This document shows, in pieces, positions 54,163 to 63,596 of a stretch of DNA of 64,000 nucleotides; positions within the stretch are counted from its first letter, which is position 1, and each line of letters starts with the position of its first letter. The stretch comes from an uncultured Collinsella sp. (GTDB taxonomy: Bacteria > Actinomycetota > Coriobacteriia > Coriobacteriales > Coriobacteriaceae). The notes under the pieces are model-generated. The model searched no databases. It was not told where the DNA came from and saw nothing but the letters and a program-made list of their open reading frames with translations. A program made the translations under genes and the position numbers. Location of the stretch: positions 1 through 64,000 of the forward strand of contig CABUWV010000012.1 of the NCBI GenBank assembly GCA_902495355.1, in the 5' to 3' direction.

Positions 54163-55539
54163 TTAGAGCGTGATGATGTCCGAGATATCGAGGGCCTGAG
54201 CGTCGGCGACATCGTGCGTGGCGAGCAGGAGCATGCGGCCGTCGAGCAGGTCGAGCACGACCTCGGCGCATGCGTCGCGTGCGGCGGTATCTAGACCGGT
54301 AAAGGGCTCGTCCAGAATAACGGCGCCGCCCGGGCACAGCAGGACTCGAGCGATCTCGACGCGACGGCGCTGCCCGCCCGAAAGCTCGGCCACGCGAGCA
54401 TGCACGTCGATCCCTGGCACCAGCAGGCGCAGCAATGCCGCGGCGCTCGAAGCATCCACGCGCGCATCGGCGCACACCAACACGTTATCCAGCGCCGAGG
54501 CGGATTCGACCAAGCGTGCATCCTGAAACACCATCGAGCACGGCGCGGACTCCCCCGCCGCTAGCGCAAGCAGCGTCGACTTGCCCGCACCCGAAGCACC
54601 CATCACACAGATACGCCCGCCCGCGGGCACGTTGAGCGCCAGACCGTCCAGTGCCGGAGCCCACGGCGCGCGATCGCCCACGGCAAGCGCAAGCTCCGCC
54701 GCAGCGCCATCGCTCGCAGCCCCCGCACGCTCGCGCAGTCCATGCCCATGCGCCCGCACGGCCGCGCGCCACGCCACGGGCCCCGAAACCCGCAGAAGCC
54801 ACACCAGCACGCGCTCACACGCCCACGAGGCGGCTACGACCAACACGGTCCACGCCAGCAGATCAGCCGTCTCAATCAAAAGCTTTGCCTGATAGATGCG
54901 CTCACCCACGGTGCCCACCGCCATGCCGATCAGCTCGGCTGCCACGCCGGCCTTCCAGCTCATGCCGATCACGGCGCGGGCGCACGAAAGCACAAACGGC
55001 AGGACTTCGCGCCAGGTGTGAGCGCAAAACAGTCGCCAGCCCCGCACGCCATGCAGACGAAACATCTGCTCCAGCGGCTTATCCACTTGCGTCAAACCCT
55101 CGACCAGCGAGAAATACACACCCGGCAGCGCCATCAAAAAGACCGCGGCGATGCTCACGCGCGCCGACCCCAGCCAAATGAGCAGCAGGACCACTACGCA
55201 GGCAACCGGCGTCGCCTTAACAAACGAAAGCGCCGGCGCCACCAGGCGGGCAAACGTCCGCGACCGCGCCGAGACTCCCGCCAGCACGCCGCCGCACACC
55301 GCGGCAAGTGCCAGCCCACCCAGAATCCGCGCACCCGAGCCCGCCAGAATCGCCCACGTGCCGACATCGCATACCAGCCGCAGCAACGCCACCACAACAG
55401 CGCCCGGCCCCGGCAAAATCAACGGCTGCGCCACCAGCGCCGCCGCGAAGACCCACACGGCAAGCCAAAAGGCGGCGACGGCACCTGCTGCCGCCACCGC
55501 CTTCATACGCTCTGCCATTTGTCGAGCAAACGCACACAC
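54163..55539 (-). CDS. ABC transporter permease-ATPase fusion (NitT/TauT/SsuCB type)
   Basis: A 458-aa protein joining two ABC parts that are normally separate. Residues 1-255 form a SsuC/TauC-type permease with about six helices and the EAA loop (GLTQVDKPLEQMFRLHGVRGWR). Residues about 270-458 are the ATPase: Walker A GASGAGKST, signature LSGGQRRR, Walker B VILDEPFTGLD and switch His in LATHDVAD. It directly follows the substrate-binding protein gene (3-nt gap) and ends the hydrogenase operon. In NitT/TauT transporters, substrates are sulfonates, nitrate or thiamine precursors; here unknown. Confidence 0.86.
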   Translation of the reverse strand: MCAFARQMAERMKAVAAAGAVAAFWLAVWVFAAALVAQPLILPGPGAVVVALLRLVCDVGTWAILAGSGARILGGLALAAVCGGVLAGVSARSRTFARLVAPALSFVKATPVACVVVLLLIWLGSARVSIAAVFLMALPGVYFSLVEGLTQVDKPLEQMFRLHGVRGWRLFCAHTWREVLPFVLSCARAVIGMSWKAGVAAELIGMAVGTVGERIYQAKLLIETADLLAWTVLVVAASWACERVLVWLLRVSGPVAWRAAVRAHGHGLRERAGAASDGAAAELALAVGDRAPWAPALDGLALNVPAGGRICVMGASGAGKSTLLALAAGESAPCSMVFQDARLVESASALDNVLVCADARVDASSAAALLRLLVPGIDVHARVAELSGGQRRRVEIARVLLCPGGAVILDEPFTGLDTAARDACAEVVLDLLDGRMLLLATHDVADAQALDISDIITL

Positions 55540-55542
55540 GGG

Positions 55543-56598
55543 CTACTCCATGTAGTAGAAATCGTCAGCCGGGAGCTTGCCGCCCACGGCGCTCGCGTCC
55601 GCATCGGCCAGCACCTGCAGGTACCCACCGAGCGCCGCCTTCATATCCTTCCCCGTCTGGCACACAAGCATGCACCCGGGAATCGCCTTTTCGGCAATCG
55701 TGGCGTTATCCACGATACCGGCATCGACCACGGCCTGCGCCCAGTCTGCCGGCGCTGCGTTGACGGCCTTCACGCTCGCCTCATGGCAGCGCAAGAATTC
55801 CGCCACGGCCTCGGGATGCTCCTCGGCAAAGGCACGGCGCACCACGGTCACGCCCGTCAGCAGGCGCGAGCCCGTGTCTCCTGCCAGCTCGTCTCACACA
55901 TCGGTCAGGCTCACCGGTGCCGACAGCTTGCCCTCGCTCTTGGCGATGGCCGCCGTCTTGAACGGCTCGGGTAGCACGCCCACGGCAGTCGGGTCGGCAA
56001 GCAGAGCCGAGAGCACCTCGGTAGGCTCGCTCTTAAACTCGAGCGCCACCTGACCGGCCAAGCCCGCGCGCTCCAGCAGGTAGTTCATGACGTACTCCGG
56101 CGTGGTGCCCTTGCCCGTCATATAGACGGTATGGCCCGCCAGATCGCCAAACGAGGCCACACTCGCGTCGCCCGTCACCACGTTCAGCACGCCCAGCGTG
56201 TTGATGTCGATGACCTGCACCGCGCCCTCGGTCTTGTTGTAGAGCACGCTCGCCACGTTGGCGGGCACCAGGGCGATATCGATATCGCCCTGAATGACCT
56301 TGGGCACAATCTCGTCGGCGGCAGTGTTGATCGCAAAGTCGAACTCATTGTCCGTCTCGCCATCGGCTGCCTGGTCCATAAACTGCACCAGACCGATCGA
56401 CGTCGGACCCTTGAGCGAGGCGACGTGCACCTCGACCGGCTCTGCGGCAGCACCGGCGCCGTCCGTGGCAACCGAGCCCGCGGCGGACCCGGCACCGGCA
56501 GCCCCGCCGCCACAGCCCGCGAGCGCAAGTGACAGGGCGCCCGCGGCGAGCGCCGAGGCAAACCCCCGGCGCGACAGCTCAACATTAAACGCGCGCAT
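55543..56598 (-). pseudogene. ABC substrate-binding lipoprotein (NitT/TauT type) with in-frame TGA
   Basis: From ATG 56598 the frame runs through a lipoprotein signal (RRGFASALAAGALSLALAGC, residues 10-29) and a NMT1-like binding domain (VEVHVASLKGPTSIGLVQFM, GDIDIALVPANVASVLYNK, TEVLSALLADPTAVGVLPEP), up to SLTDV, then a TGA at 55894-55896, and continues in the same frame: DELAGDTGSRLLTGVTVVRR to the stop at 55543. Removing the TGA gives one 351-residue protein, the normal family length. Homologues normally have Trp here (TDVW...), so a single TGG-to-TGA change is the simplest explanation. The upstream gene ends 2 nt before the ATG. Confidence 0.8.
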
Positions 56599-56600
56599 CG

Positions 56601-58412
56601 TTAGCACACCCCCTCGTTGGGCATCGTCCATGCGTGATGGTCGGTATGCAGCAGCTCCTCGGCCAGCGGCGAGAGCGGCTCGCCCAAGAACTCGCGGTAG
56701 CACGCCTGGACATCGGGATTCTCGTGCGAGAAGCGAATGTCCGCAGCGGCATCCAGGCCCCAGAGCACCTGGCCACGCTCGGCTGCCAGCTCGCAGCCGT
56801 CGTGGATGGGCTGACCGCCGCCACCGACGCAGCCGCCCGGGCACGCCATGACCTCAACGAAATCATAGCTCACGCGGCCGTCGCGAATCGCGTCGAGTAG
56901 GCGGGCGGCGTTGCCCAGCCCGTGTGCCACGGCGACGCGCACCTTGGTGCCATCGATATCGGCCACGGCCTCCTTCCAGCCGTCCAGGCCGCGCACATCG
57001 GTAAAGAAGTCGGCGTCGGGGTTCTTGCCCGTCACCAGGTAATAGGCCGAGCGCACGGCGGCCTCCATCACGCCGCCCGTGGCGCCAAAGATCACACCCG
57101 CACCCGTGCCAAAGCCCAGCGGCGTATCGAGCGGCTCCTCAACTAGCGTATCCACGCTCACGTGGCTCGCGCGGACCATGCGCACCATCTCGCGCACCGT
57201 CAGCGCAACGTCCACATCGGGCGTGCCGCCCTCGCCCACCATGCTCGGCAGCGCGCACTCGGCCTTCTTGGCCGTGCACGGCATCACGGACACCACAAAC
57301 AGGCGCTCGGGCTCCACGCCCAGCACCTTGGCGTAGTAGGTCTTGGCGATGGCGCCGAACATCTGCTGCGGCGACTTGGACGTGGACAGGCTGTCGACAA
57401 ACTCGGGGTAACGCGCCTTCACAAAGCGTACCCAGCCCGGGCAGCAGCTCGTGAACATGGGCCAGCTGCGGCTGTCGCCCTCGCCCTTGGCGGCCTCGCC
57501 CAGGCGCTTGAGCAGCTCGGAGCCCTCTTCCATAATGGTGAGGTCGGCCGAGAAATCGGTATCGAACACGTACTCAAAGCCAACGCGGCGCAGCGCGCAA
57601 GCCAAGCGCTCAACGGTAGCCTCCTCGCGAGATATGCCGAGCTCCTCGCCCCAGGCGCTGCGCACGGCCGGCGCAATCTGCACCAGCACGATCTTGTCGG
57701 GATCGGCGAGAGCATCGAACACGGTCTCGGTATCGTCGCGCTCGCGCAGTGCGCCCGTCGGGCAATGCGTTATGCACTGGCCGCACGCGACGCAATCGGT
57801 CTTGCCGATCGGCGCGCGCCCGCGGGTACCCACGGCGGTATGCGTGGCGCGGTTGGTCAGGTCCCAAATCCCTAGCCCCTGCACGCTCTCGCACACCTTG
57901 ATACAGCGCATGCATTTAATGCACTTGTCGTTTTCGCGGATGATGGGAAAATCGAAATCCCAGCCCTCGCCCGCCAAATGCCTTTGATACGGCAGATAAA
58001 AAATACCCAGGTCGTTGGCGATGGTCTGTAGGTTGCAGTTGCCGCTGCGCACGCAGCTCGTGCACTGCGAATCGTGCTGGGACAGCAGCAGCTGCACGTT
58101 GGTGCGACGGGCCTCGCGAGCCTTGGGGCTGTTGGTGTGGACCACCATGCCGTCGAGCACGTAGTTGTTGCAGGCGGCAACCAGCTGATCGCAGCCCTCG
58201 ACTTCGACCACGCACACGCGGCAGCCGCCGATCTCGTTTAGATCGCGCAGGTAGCACAGGGTGGGAATCTGGATACCGACGGACTTGGCCGCGTCCAGGA
58301 TCGTGGTGTGCTCGGGTACCACGACCTCGCAATTATCGATAGTGAGCTTGACCATATTGAGTGCTCCGCTTTCGGTGTTGTCGCTGACAGTGGGGTTGTT
58401 GAGCTCTACCAT
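56601..58412 (-). CDS. [FeFe] hydrogenase, catalytic subunit
   Basis: A 603-aa enzyme. Start at MVELNNPTVS overlaps the preceding stop (GGAGGAG upstream); MVKLTIDN at 58355 is an alternative with its own GGAG and a better family match. N-terminal 2Fe-2S domain (CYLRDLNEIGGCRVC), a Cys3-His cluster region (HDSQCTSCVRSGNC), two 4Fe-4S motifs (CIKCMRCIKVC, CVACGQCITHC), and the H-cluster: TSCCPGW (L1), VMPCTAKKAE (L2) and MACPGGCVGGGGQP (L3). A C-terminal small-subunit-like tail (NPDVQACYREFLGEPLS) is fused. Presumably oxidises or makes H2 coupled to the flavoprotein encoded upstream. Confidence 0.94.
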   Translation of the reverse strand: MVELNNPTVSDNTESGALNMVKLTIDNCEVVVPEHTTILDAAKSVGIQIPTLCYLRDLNEIGGCRVCVVEVEGCDQLVAACNNYVLDGMVVHTNSPKAREARRTNVQLLLSQHDSQCTSCVRSGNCNLQTIANDLGIFYLPYQRHLAGEGWDFDFPIIRENDKCIKCMRCIKVCESVQGLGIWDLTNRATHTAVGTRGRAPIGKTDCVACGQCITHCPTGALRERDDTETVFDALADPDKIVLVQIAPAVRSAWGEELGISREEATVERLACALRRVGFEYVFDTDFSADLTIMEEGSELLKRLGEAAKGEGDSRSWPMFTSCCPGWVRFVKARYPEFVDSLSTSKSPQQMFGAIAKTYYAKVLGVEPERLFVVSVMPCTAKKAECALPSMVGEGGTPDVDVALTVREMVRMVRASHVSVDTLVEEPLDTPLGFGTGAGVIFGATGGVMEAAVRSAYYLVTGKNPDADFFTDVRGLDGWKEAVADIDGTKVRVAVAHGLGNAARLLDAIRDGRVSYDFVEVMACPGGCVGGGGQPIHDGCELAAERGQVLWGLDAAADIRFSHENPDVQACYREFLGEPLSPLAEELLHTDHHAWTMPNEGVC

Positions 58413-60220
58413 TCCAGGCTCCTCCCTCCGCGGAACGCGCCAAAGCCAAAGTGGTCGCAACGCAGGCAGCGGCTTGCCTCCTGGCGCGCCTCCTCCTCGG
58501 TAAGGCCCTGCTCGACCAGATTCCAATCGTGAATACGCTCGCCGGCCTCGCGCTCACCCAGCTCGCAGCGGCCGCACTCGTGCTTGCCCTTAAACTGCAC
58601 GGTCGGCAGCTCCACGTCGAGCTTGATCTTGTGGTCGAAGCCCAGGTAGCGGTCGATATTTGCCGAAGCCACGCGGCCAGCGTTGATGGCACGGATGACG
58701 GTGGCGGGACCGGTCTGGCAGTCGCCGCCGCTAAAGAGGCCGTCGAAGTTGGGCACGGCACCGTCCGAATCGGTGACCACGCAGCCCCACTTGCAGGCAA
58801 TGCCCACCTCCTCAAACGGTTTGGAATCGATGTCTTGGCCAATGGCGACGAACACACGCTCGCAGGGGATGACGCGCTCGGGCGTGGCGGCGGCACGCGG
58901 AGCCGGACGACCGCGACGGGGCTCGCCGATAATCTGCGGCTGCACGCGCAGGCCGCTCACGCGACCGTCCTCGCCCGTCTCGATGGCGAGCGGGGCCGTC
59001 AGCTCCAGCACCTCACAGCCCTCGGCCTGGGCACCGGCAATCTCGGCGTCCTGGGCCGTCATATCGCAGATGCGACGGCGGTAGACGATGCTTACCTTTT
59101 CGGCACCGCAGCGCACGGCGGAGCGTGCCACGTCCATGGCAACGTTGCCGCCGCCGATGACGCACACGCGCTGGCCGCTCAGGTCGGGCAGCTCGTCATC
59201 GCCGATGGCGCGCAGCATCTTGACGGCCGATTCCACGCCGGGCGCCTCTTCACCCGGAAGGCCGAGCTTCTTGTCACTGTGGGCACCGATGGCCAGGTAG
59301 ACGGCATCGAACTCGTCGCGCAGACGGGCGAGCTCCTCGCCGCTCACGGAGTGGTCGAGCTCCACGTCGATGCCGGCGCTCAAGATCCAGTCGATCTCGG
59401 CCTGCAGGCGCTCGCGCGGCAGACGATAGCTGGGGATGCCGTAGCGCAGCATGCCGCCCAAGTGGTGGCGCTGCTCAAAAATGGTCACCTTGTGGCCCAT
59501 CTCGGCCAGGTAGTAGGCACAGGAAAGGCCGGCCGGGCCGCCGCCGATCACGGCGACGCGCTTACCGGTGTTGTCCACTACATGTGGCTTGTGGTCGTTG
59601 AGGTCGCTATGCTCAACGGCAAAACGCTTGAGGGCGAGGATGTTCATGGGGTCGTCGACCATGCCACGGCGGCAATGCATCTCGCAGGGATGCTCGCACA
59701 CCAGGCCACAGACGAGCGGTAGCGGGTTGTTCTTGCGGATGACCTTGACGGCGTCGGCATAACGGCCTGCCTCGACGAGCGAGATGTAACCAGGAATGTC
59801 GACGTGCGCCGGGCAGCCCGAGACACACGGGACGCGAGCCTCGCGGTCAAAGCCGCAGGAGTGCTCGCGGATGTGGTGCTCAAAATCGTCGCGGAAGCCG
59901 CGAATGGCCGTGAGTGCCATGGCGCCAGCTTCGTAGCCGATGGCGCAGTCGCTCGAAAGGTAGATGGTGCGGGCCGTGCGCTCAATCAAGTTGAGCGTGG
60001 ACTCGTCGGCGCGGCCCTCGAGCACATCGGCGAGCAGGTCGCTCAGCGCGCTCAGGCCCACGCGGCAGGGCGTGCACTTGCCGCAGCTCTGGGTGGAGCA
60101 CAGGTTGACGAGCGCCGCCGTAAACTCGACGGGGCACGGGGCGAGTGAACTCACCGCCAGACGACGTCCGAGTGCATCGTGCAGGTCGTCCATGACGGCC
60201 TGAGCGTGGCTGCGTTCCAT
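58406..60220 (-). CDS. NuoF C-terminal / GltD-like flavoprotein fusion
   Basis: A 604-aa electron carrier. Residues about 40-120 match the C-terminal 4Fe-4S region of NuoF/HydB (QSCGKCTPCRVGL ... SSDCAIGYEAG) but the FMN/NADH part of NuoF is absent. From about 125 it is GltD-like (glutamate synthase small subunit/NfnB type): 4Fe-4S motifs CVSGCPAHVDIPGYI and CGLVCEHPCEMHCRRG, a Rossmann FAD site VAVIGGGPAGLSCAY, NAD(P) site VCVIGGGNVAMDVARS, and a C-terminal Cys set (CGRCELG, CLRCDHFGFG). It should carry electrons between NAD(P)H and the hydrogenase encoded next to it. No clear ribosome site at 60220. Confidence 0.88.
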   Translation of the reverse strand: MERSHAQAVMDDLHDALGRRLAVSSLAPCPVEFTAALVNLCSTQSCGKCTPCRVGLSALSDLLADVLEGRADESTLNLIERTARTIYLSSDCAIGYEAGAMALTAIRGFRDDFEHHIREHSCGFDREARVPCVSGCPAHVDIPGYISLVEAGRYADAVKVIRKNNPLPLVCGLVCEHPCEMHCRRGMVDDPMNILALKRFAVEHSDLNDHKPHVVDNTGKRVAVIGGGPAGLSCAYYLAEMGHKVTIFEQRHHLGGMLRYGIPSYRLPRERLQAEIDWILSAGIDVELDHSVSGEELARLRDEFDAVYLAIGAHSDKKLGLPGEEAPGVESAVKMLRAIGDDELPDLSGQRVCVIGGGNVAMDVARSAVRCGAEKVSIVYRRRICDMTAQDAEIAGAQAEGCEVLELTAPLAIETGEDGRVSGLRVQPQIIGEPRRGRPAPRAAATPERVIPCERVFVAIGQDIDSKPFEEVGIACKWGCVVTDSDGAVPNFDGLFSGGDCQTGPATVIRAINAGRVASANIDRYLGFDHKIKLDVELPTVQFKGKHECGRCELGEREAGERIHDWNLVEQGLTEEEARQEASRCLRCDHFGFGAFRGGRSLEW

Positions 60221-60494
60221 TACGTGCAGTCAAGCCATAAGATCCCCTCTCACATGGCAGCCCGGAGGCGAGGCCGGGCGAAATTGCTACACGCACAACA
60301 CTGACCTAAAAAGTTGTTAGGTCTCCACGCAGTTCGGCAGGCGGTATGAAATGTCACCATCAGCGGTGAAAATGAACATTATCGCAGATAAATGCCATAT
60401 TTGATAAAACGCGTTACCAAACGACAATGCCCCGCCCACGCAATCACGTGGGCGGGGCATTGCTTCAGGCATGCGGCCAGCGACCCTGTTGCTT
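60221..60494. promoter_or_regulatory. Hydrogenase-operon promoter region
   Basis: On the minus strand TTATCA and GATAAT (about 60375-60405) are spaced 18 bp apart, a plausible promoter for the flavoprotein-hydrogenase operon. A small palindrome GACCTAAAAAGTTGTTAGGTC (60303-60323) lies in the leader and may be regulatory. Confidence 0.4.
60425..60462 (-). terminator. Terminator between hydrogenase and PTS operons
   Basis: AATGCCCCGCCCACG pairs with CGTGGGCGGGGCATT around a short loop, about 35 nt after the glucosidase stop. T-run is weak, but the stem is very stable. Confidence 0.75.
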
Positions 60495-61877
60495 TTACTT
60501 AAGCTCGGGCCAGTAACCCTTGTTGGCCTCGATCATGTCGTCGAGAACCTCCTTGGCGACCTTCATCGACGGCACGGTCTTGTTGAGCGTAAAGGCCTTA
60601 AGCGCCTTCTCGTACGAACCCTCGATCGTAGCCTCGACCACGAGCTTCTCGGAGTTCAGCTGCTGCATCATGAGGCCCTGCTGGAACAGCGGAATGTTGT
60701 CGCGGCTGATGACCTCGGGGCCGTTCTTGCCAATGTAGGCAGGCAGCTCGACCATAGCGTCGTAGGGCATGTTGGGGATGGCGCCCTTGTTCTCGCAAAT
60801 GACCAGGAAACGCTGCTTGGTGTCGTTCTTCAGAGCGATAGCCAGATCGGCAATCCAGTCGCCGTGGCTGCCCGCATAGAACGTGCTCTCGTCGATCTCG
60901 CCCGTCTTCTCGTAATGGTCGATACCATCAAAGAGGTTCTTCTCACGCGTCTCCTCAACCTCGTTAGCACGGGTGCGCTCGGGGTTGGAGTGCTCGACGA
61001 ACTCCTTCTGCTGCAGGTAGTAGTTCAGATACGTGTTGGGCAGGTACTCCGGGAAGCACTCCATGATCTCGTACTCGCCCTTCCAGACGTAGTACCAGCT
61101 GCCCTTGGTGTGGCGGTTCTGCTCGGGGTGCTCGTCGACGGCCTCCTCGGGCTTCTTTGCCATGAGCGAGCCCATGCCCTTGAGGTAAGAGTCGGGCAGC
61201 AGAATCTCATGCTCCTTGATGTACTCGCGCAGCTGCGGGAGCACCTCCTCGCCCTTGTGGCGGATCGAGGTGAACCAACCAAAGTGGTTGAGGCCAAAGT
61301 AATCGTACTCGACATCCTTCTTGTCGATATCGAGCGCGGCGCAAACCACGTCGATGATCGCGATCGGCATGTCGCAGATGTTGATGATACGAGCGTTGGG
61401 ACGCAGCACGCGGCAGCCCTCGGAGACGATGGCGGCAGGGTTGGAGTAGTTGAGAATCCAGTAGTCCTTCTTGGCGTACTTCTCAACGTCATCGATCAGC
61501 TCGACCATGGGGAAGATGGTGCGCATGCCGTAGGCAAGGCCGCCGCAACCGCAAGTCTCCTGACCCACGCAGCCGTGACGCAGCGGAATCTTCTCGTCCT
61601 GCTCGCGCATGGCGTAGCCGCCCACGCGCATCTGGGCAAACACGAAGCTCGCGTCGGTAAAAGCCGTCTTTTTGTCGGTGGTCACCGTGAGCTTGATGTC
61701 CAGGCCGAGGTCCTCGTGCAAAATCCAGTCCACGAGCACGCCGATCTTGCGCTGGCGCTCCTCGTTGATGTCGTACAGACGAATCTCGTCAACGTCGAGC
61801 TCGTCCTTGCGCAGGGCGATGGACTTGACGATGCCGGGGGTAAAGGTGGATCCGCCACCACACAGAGTAATGATCAT
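60495..61877 (-). CDS. 6-phospho-alpha-glucosidase (GH4)
   Basis: A 460-aa NAD- and Mn-dependent glycosidase, GH4 family. The N-terminal NAD site is CGGGSTFTPG; the metal ligands are Cys168 in CDMP (168-171), a signature of the alpha-type enzymes, and His198 in NHFGW. It hydrolyses maltose-6-phosphate or other phosphorylated alpha-glucosides produced by PTS uptake. The gene is 3 nt downstream of the PTS gene, clearly one operon. Confidence 0.92.
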   Translation of the reverse strand: MIITLCGGGSTFTPGIVKSIALRKDELDVDEIRLYDINEERQRKIGVLVDWILHEDLGLDIKLTVTTDKKTAFTDASFVFAQMRVGGYAMREQDEKIPLRHGCVGQETCGCGGLAYGMRTIFPMVELIDDVEKYAKKDYWILNYSNPAAIVSEGCRVLRPNARIINICDMPIAIIDVVCAALDIDKKDVEYDYFGLNHFGWFTSIRHKGEEVLPQLREYIKEHEILLPDSYLKGMGSLMAKKPEEAVDEHPEQNRHTKGSWYYVWKGEYEIMECFPEYLPNTYLNYYLQQKEFVEHSNPERTRANEVEETREKNLFDGIDHYEKTGEIDESTFYAGSHGDWIADLAIALKNDTKQRFLVICENKGAIPNMPYDAMVELPAYIGKNGPEVISRDNIPLFQQGLMMQQLNSEKLVVEATIEGSYEKALKAFTLNKTVPSMKVAKEVLDDMIEANKGYWPELK

Positions 61878-61880
61878 TGT

Positions 61881-63497
61881 TTACTGCTCCTTCTCAATTG
61901 CGTTTTCGACCTTGTCGCGCATCTCGGCGACCTTCATGCCAAAGATGATCTGGATATTATTGCCGTTGCGGTTGATGCCGCTGTTGGGCACGTGGTTGAT
62001 GAGGTCCTCATTGATGAGGTCCGGGTTCTTAACGTTCACGCGGAGACGCGTAAAGCAGTTCTCGAGCTCCTCGATGTTGTCCTTGCCACCAAGACCTGCG
62101 ACCAGGTCGGCAATACCTGCATCGACGCCCTCTGCGGGAGCCGCGGCAACAGCGCCCTGCTTCACCGCGACAGACGCGGCGGCCTCGCCCTCGGCAACGG
62201 ACTCGGCAAGCTCGGACTCTTCCTCGCGACCAGGCGTGTGGAGGTTGAGCTTCTTGATGAGGAAGGTAAAGAGGAAGAAGTACAGAGCGGCGTTGACGAC
62301 TCCAAGCACCAGCATAACCGGCCAGTTGGTCTTATCGACACCGAGGACCAGGTTGGAGACCACGATGTTGATAATGCCGCCTGCAGTCGAAGCGGGCACG
62401 GAGAGGACCTTGAGCAGGACCAGGAAGATGCCGGAAAGAACCGAGTGAACAACAAAGAGCACGGGAGCGGCAAAGACAAAGAGGAAGTCCATGGGCTCGG
62501 TGACACAGGAGAGCACGGCGGTGATGATCAGCGGGATGATAACGGCCTTGGTCTTATCCTTGTTCCCCTTGTAAGCGGTGAAGATAAAGGCGAGACCGAT
62601 ACCGATGTAGGGCCACAAGTTGTTGAAGGTGTAGCTGTTGAAGTAGGTGCTATCGGAGAAGGGCTGGCCCGTCATTGCCATCTCGGCAACACGGATGGGA
62701 TAAGCGCCGGCGATAACCTGATCACCCAGCGTAAGGGTGCCGCCCACATCGGAGAACTGGAACGGGGTGTAGATGAGGTGGTGCAGACCGGTGGGAACGA
62801 GCAGCTTGTTGAGCATGCCGTAGATAAACAGACCGATGTTGCCCGACTCCTTAATGATGCCGGCAACGGAGGAGATGGCACCCTGAACCGGAGGCCAAAC
62901 GATGCAGAAGCCAGCGCCCATGATCCAGGAAATGATGATCATAATCAGGAACGGGAAGCGAACGCCCGAGAACATCGAAAGGGCAATGGGGAACTGCTTG
63001 TTCGAGTACTTGTTGAACACGGCACCGGTGATGCAACCAAGGATGATGCCGCCAAACACGCCGGTATCGAGCACCTGGATGCCCATAACGGTGGCCTGGC
63101 CGGTTCCGGTAAGACCGAGCATGCCGCTCGCATCGGCAAGAGAGCCGGTGGCGTTGAGCACGATGTTGTTAGCCTGCAGGAACAGGAAGAACGACATCAG
63201 GGCGATCAGCGAAGCATGGCCCTTGTTCTTCTTTGCCATGGCGCCGGCGATGCCCACGCAGAACAGAATCGAGAGGTTGTTGATGATAAACATCAGCGAC
63301 TGATAGACAACGGCGCCCACAAGCTGGAACGGACCGGAGCCCAGTACGGGGACCAAAGCGCAGATGGTCTTGTTGGTCAGAATGATGCCCACGATGAGCA
63401 GGATGCCGGCAACCGAGAGATACATCATCGGCTGGACGATCGACTTCGCGAACACCTCCAACGGCGCTTTGAAATTGAACTTCTTTTTTGCGGTCAT
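61881..63497 (-). CDS. PTS alpha-glucoside transporter, EIICB
   Basis: A 538-aa sugar permease with fused EIIB. Start at MTAKKKFNFK (GGGGAG upstream). The EIIC domain has about ten helices, including the substrate-site loop GLHHLIYTPFQF and VTEPMDFLF. The EIIB phosphorylation Cys is in NCFTRLRVNV (Cys481). EIIA is not fused and must come from elsewhere. Alpha-glucoside (maltose-type) specificity is inferred from the GH4 partner. The preceding gene is a PRD antiterminator. Confidence 0.92.
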   Translation of the reverse strand: MTAKKKFNFKAPLEVFAKSIVQPMMYLSVAGILLIVGIILTNKTICALVPVLGSGPFQLVGAVVYQSLMFIINNLSILFCVGIAGAMAKKNKGHASLIALMSFFLFLQANNIVLNATGSLADASGMLGLTGTGQATVMGIQVLDTGVFGGIILGCITGAVFNKYSNKQFPIALSMFSGVRFPFLIMIIISWIMGAGFCIVWPPVQGAISSVAGIIKESGNIGLFIYGMLNKLLVPTGLHHLIYTPFQFSDVGGTLTLGDQVIAGAYPIRVAEMAMTGQPFSDSTYFNSYTFNNLWPYIGIGLAFIFTAYKGNKDKTKAVIIPLIITAVLSCVTEPMDFLFVFAAPVLFVVHSVLSGIFLVLLKVLSVPASTAGGIINIVVSNLVLGVDKTNWPVMLVLGVVNAALYFFLFTFLIKKLNLHTPGREEESELAESVAEGEAAASVAVKQGAVAAAPAEGVDAGIADLVAGLGGKDNIEELENCFTRLRVNVKNPDLINEDLINHVPNSGINRNGNNIQIIFGMKVAEMRDKVENAIEKEQ

Positions 63498-63596
63498 AGC
63501 GGTACTCCCCTTCCTTTTCCGCAAATTAAGACAGATGTGCCCTGGGCAAGACCGTAAGTCCTGCCTTATATCAATCGATGTGTGGGCACGTTATGC

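Noticed and set aside
55894..55896. TGA read as selenocysteine
   Set aside because: Family members have Trp here, no redox Cys role is known at this position, and no SECIS-like hairpin was evident; nonsense mutation is simpler.
60471..63557. Plus-strand frame of about 1,000 codons opposite the PTS/glucosidase genes
   Set aside because: Composition reflects the complement of two well-conserved genes; no start signal or recognisable domain.
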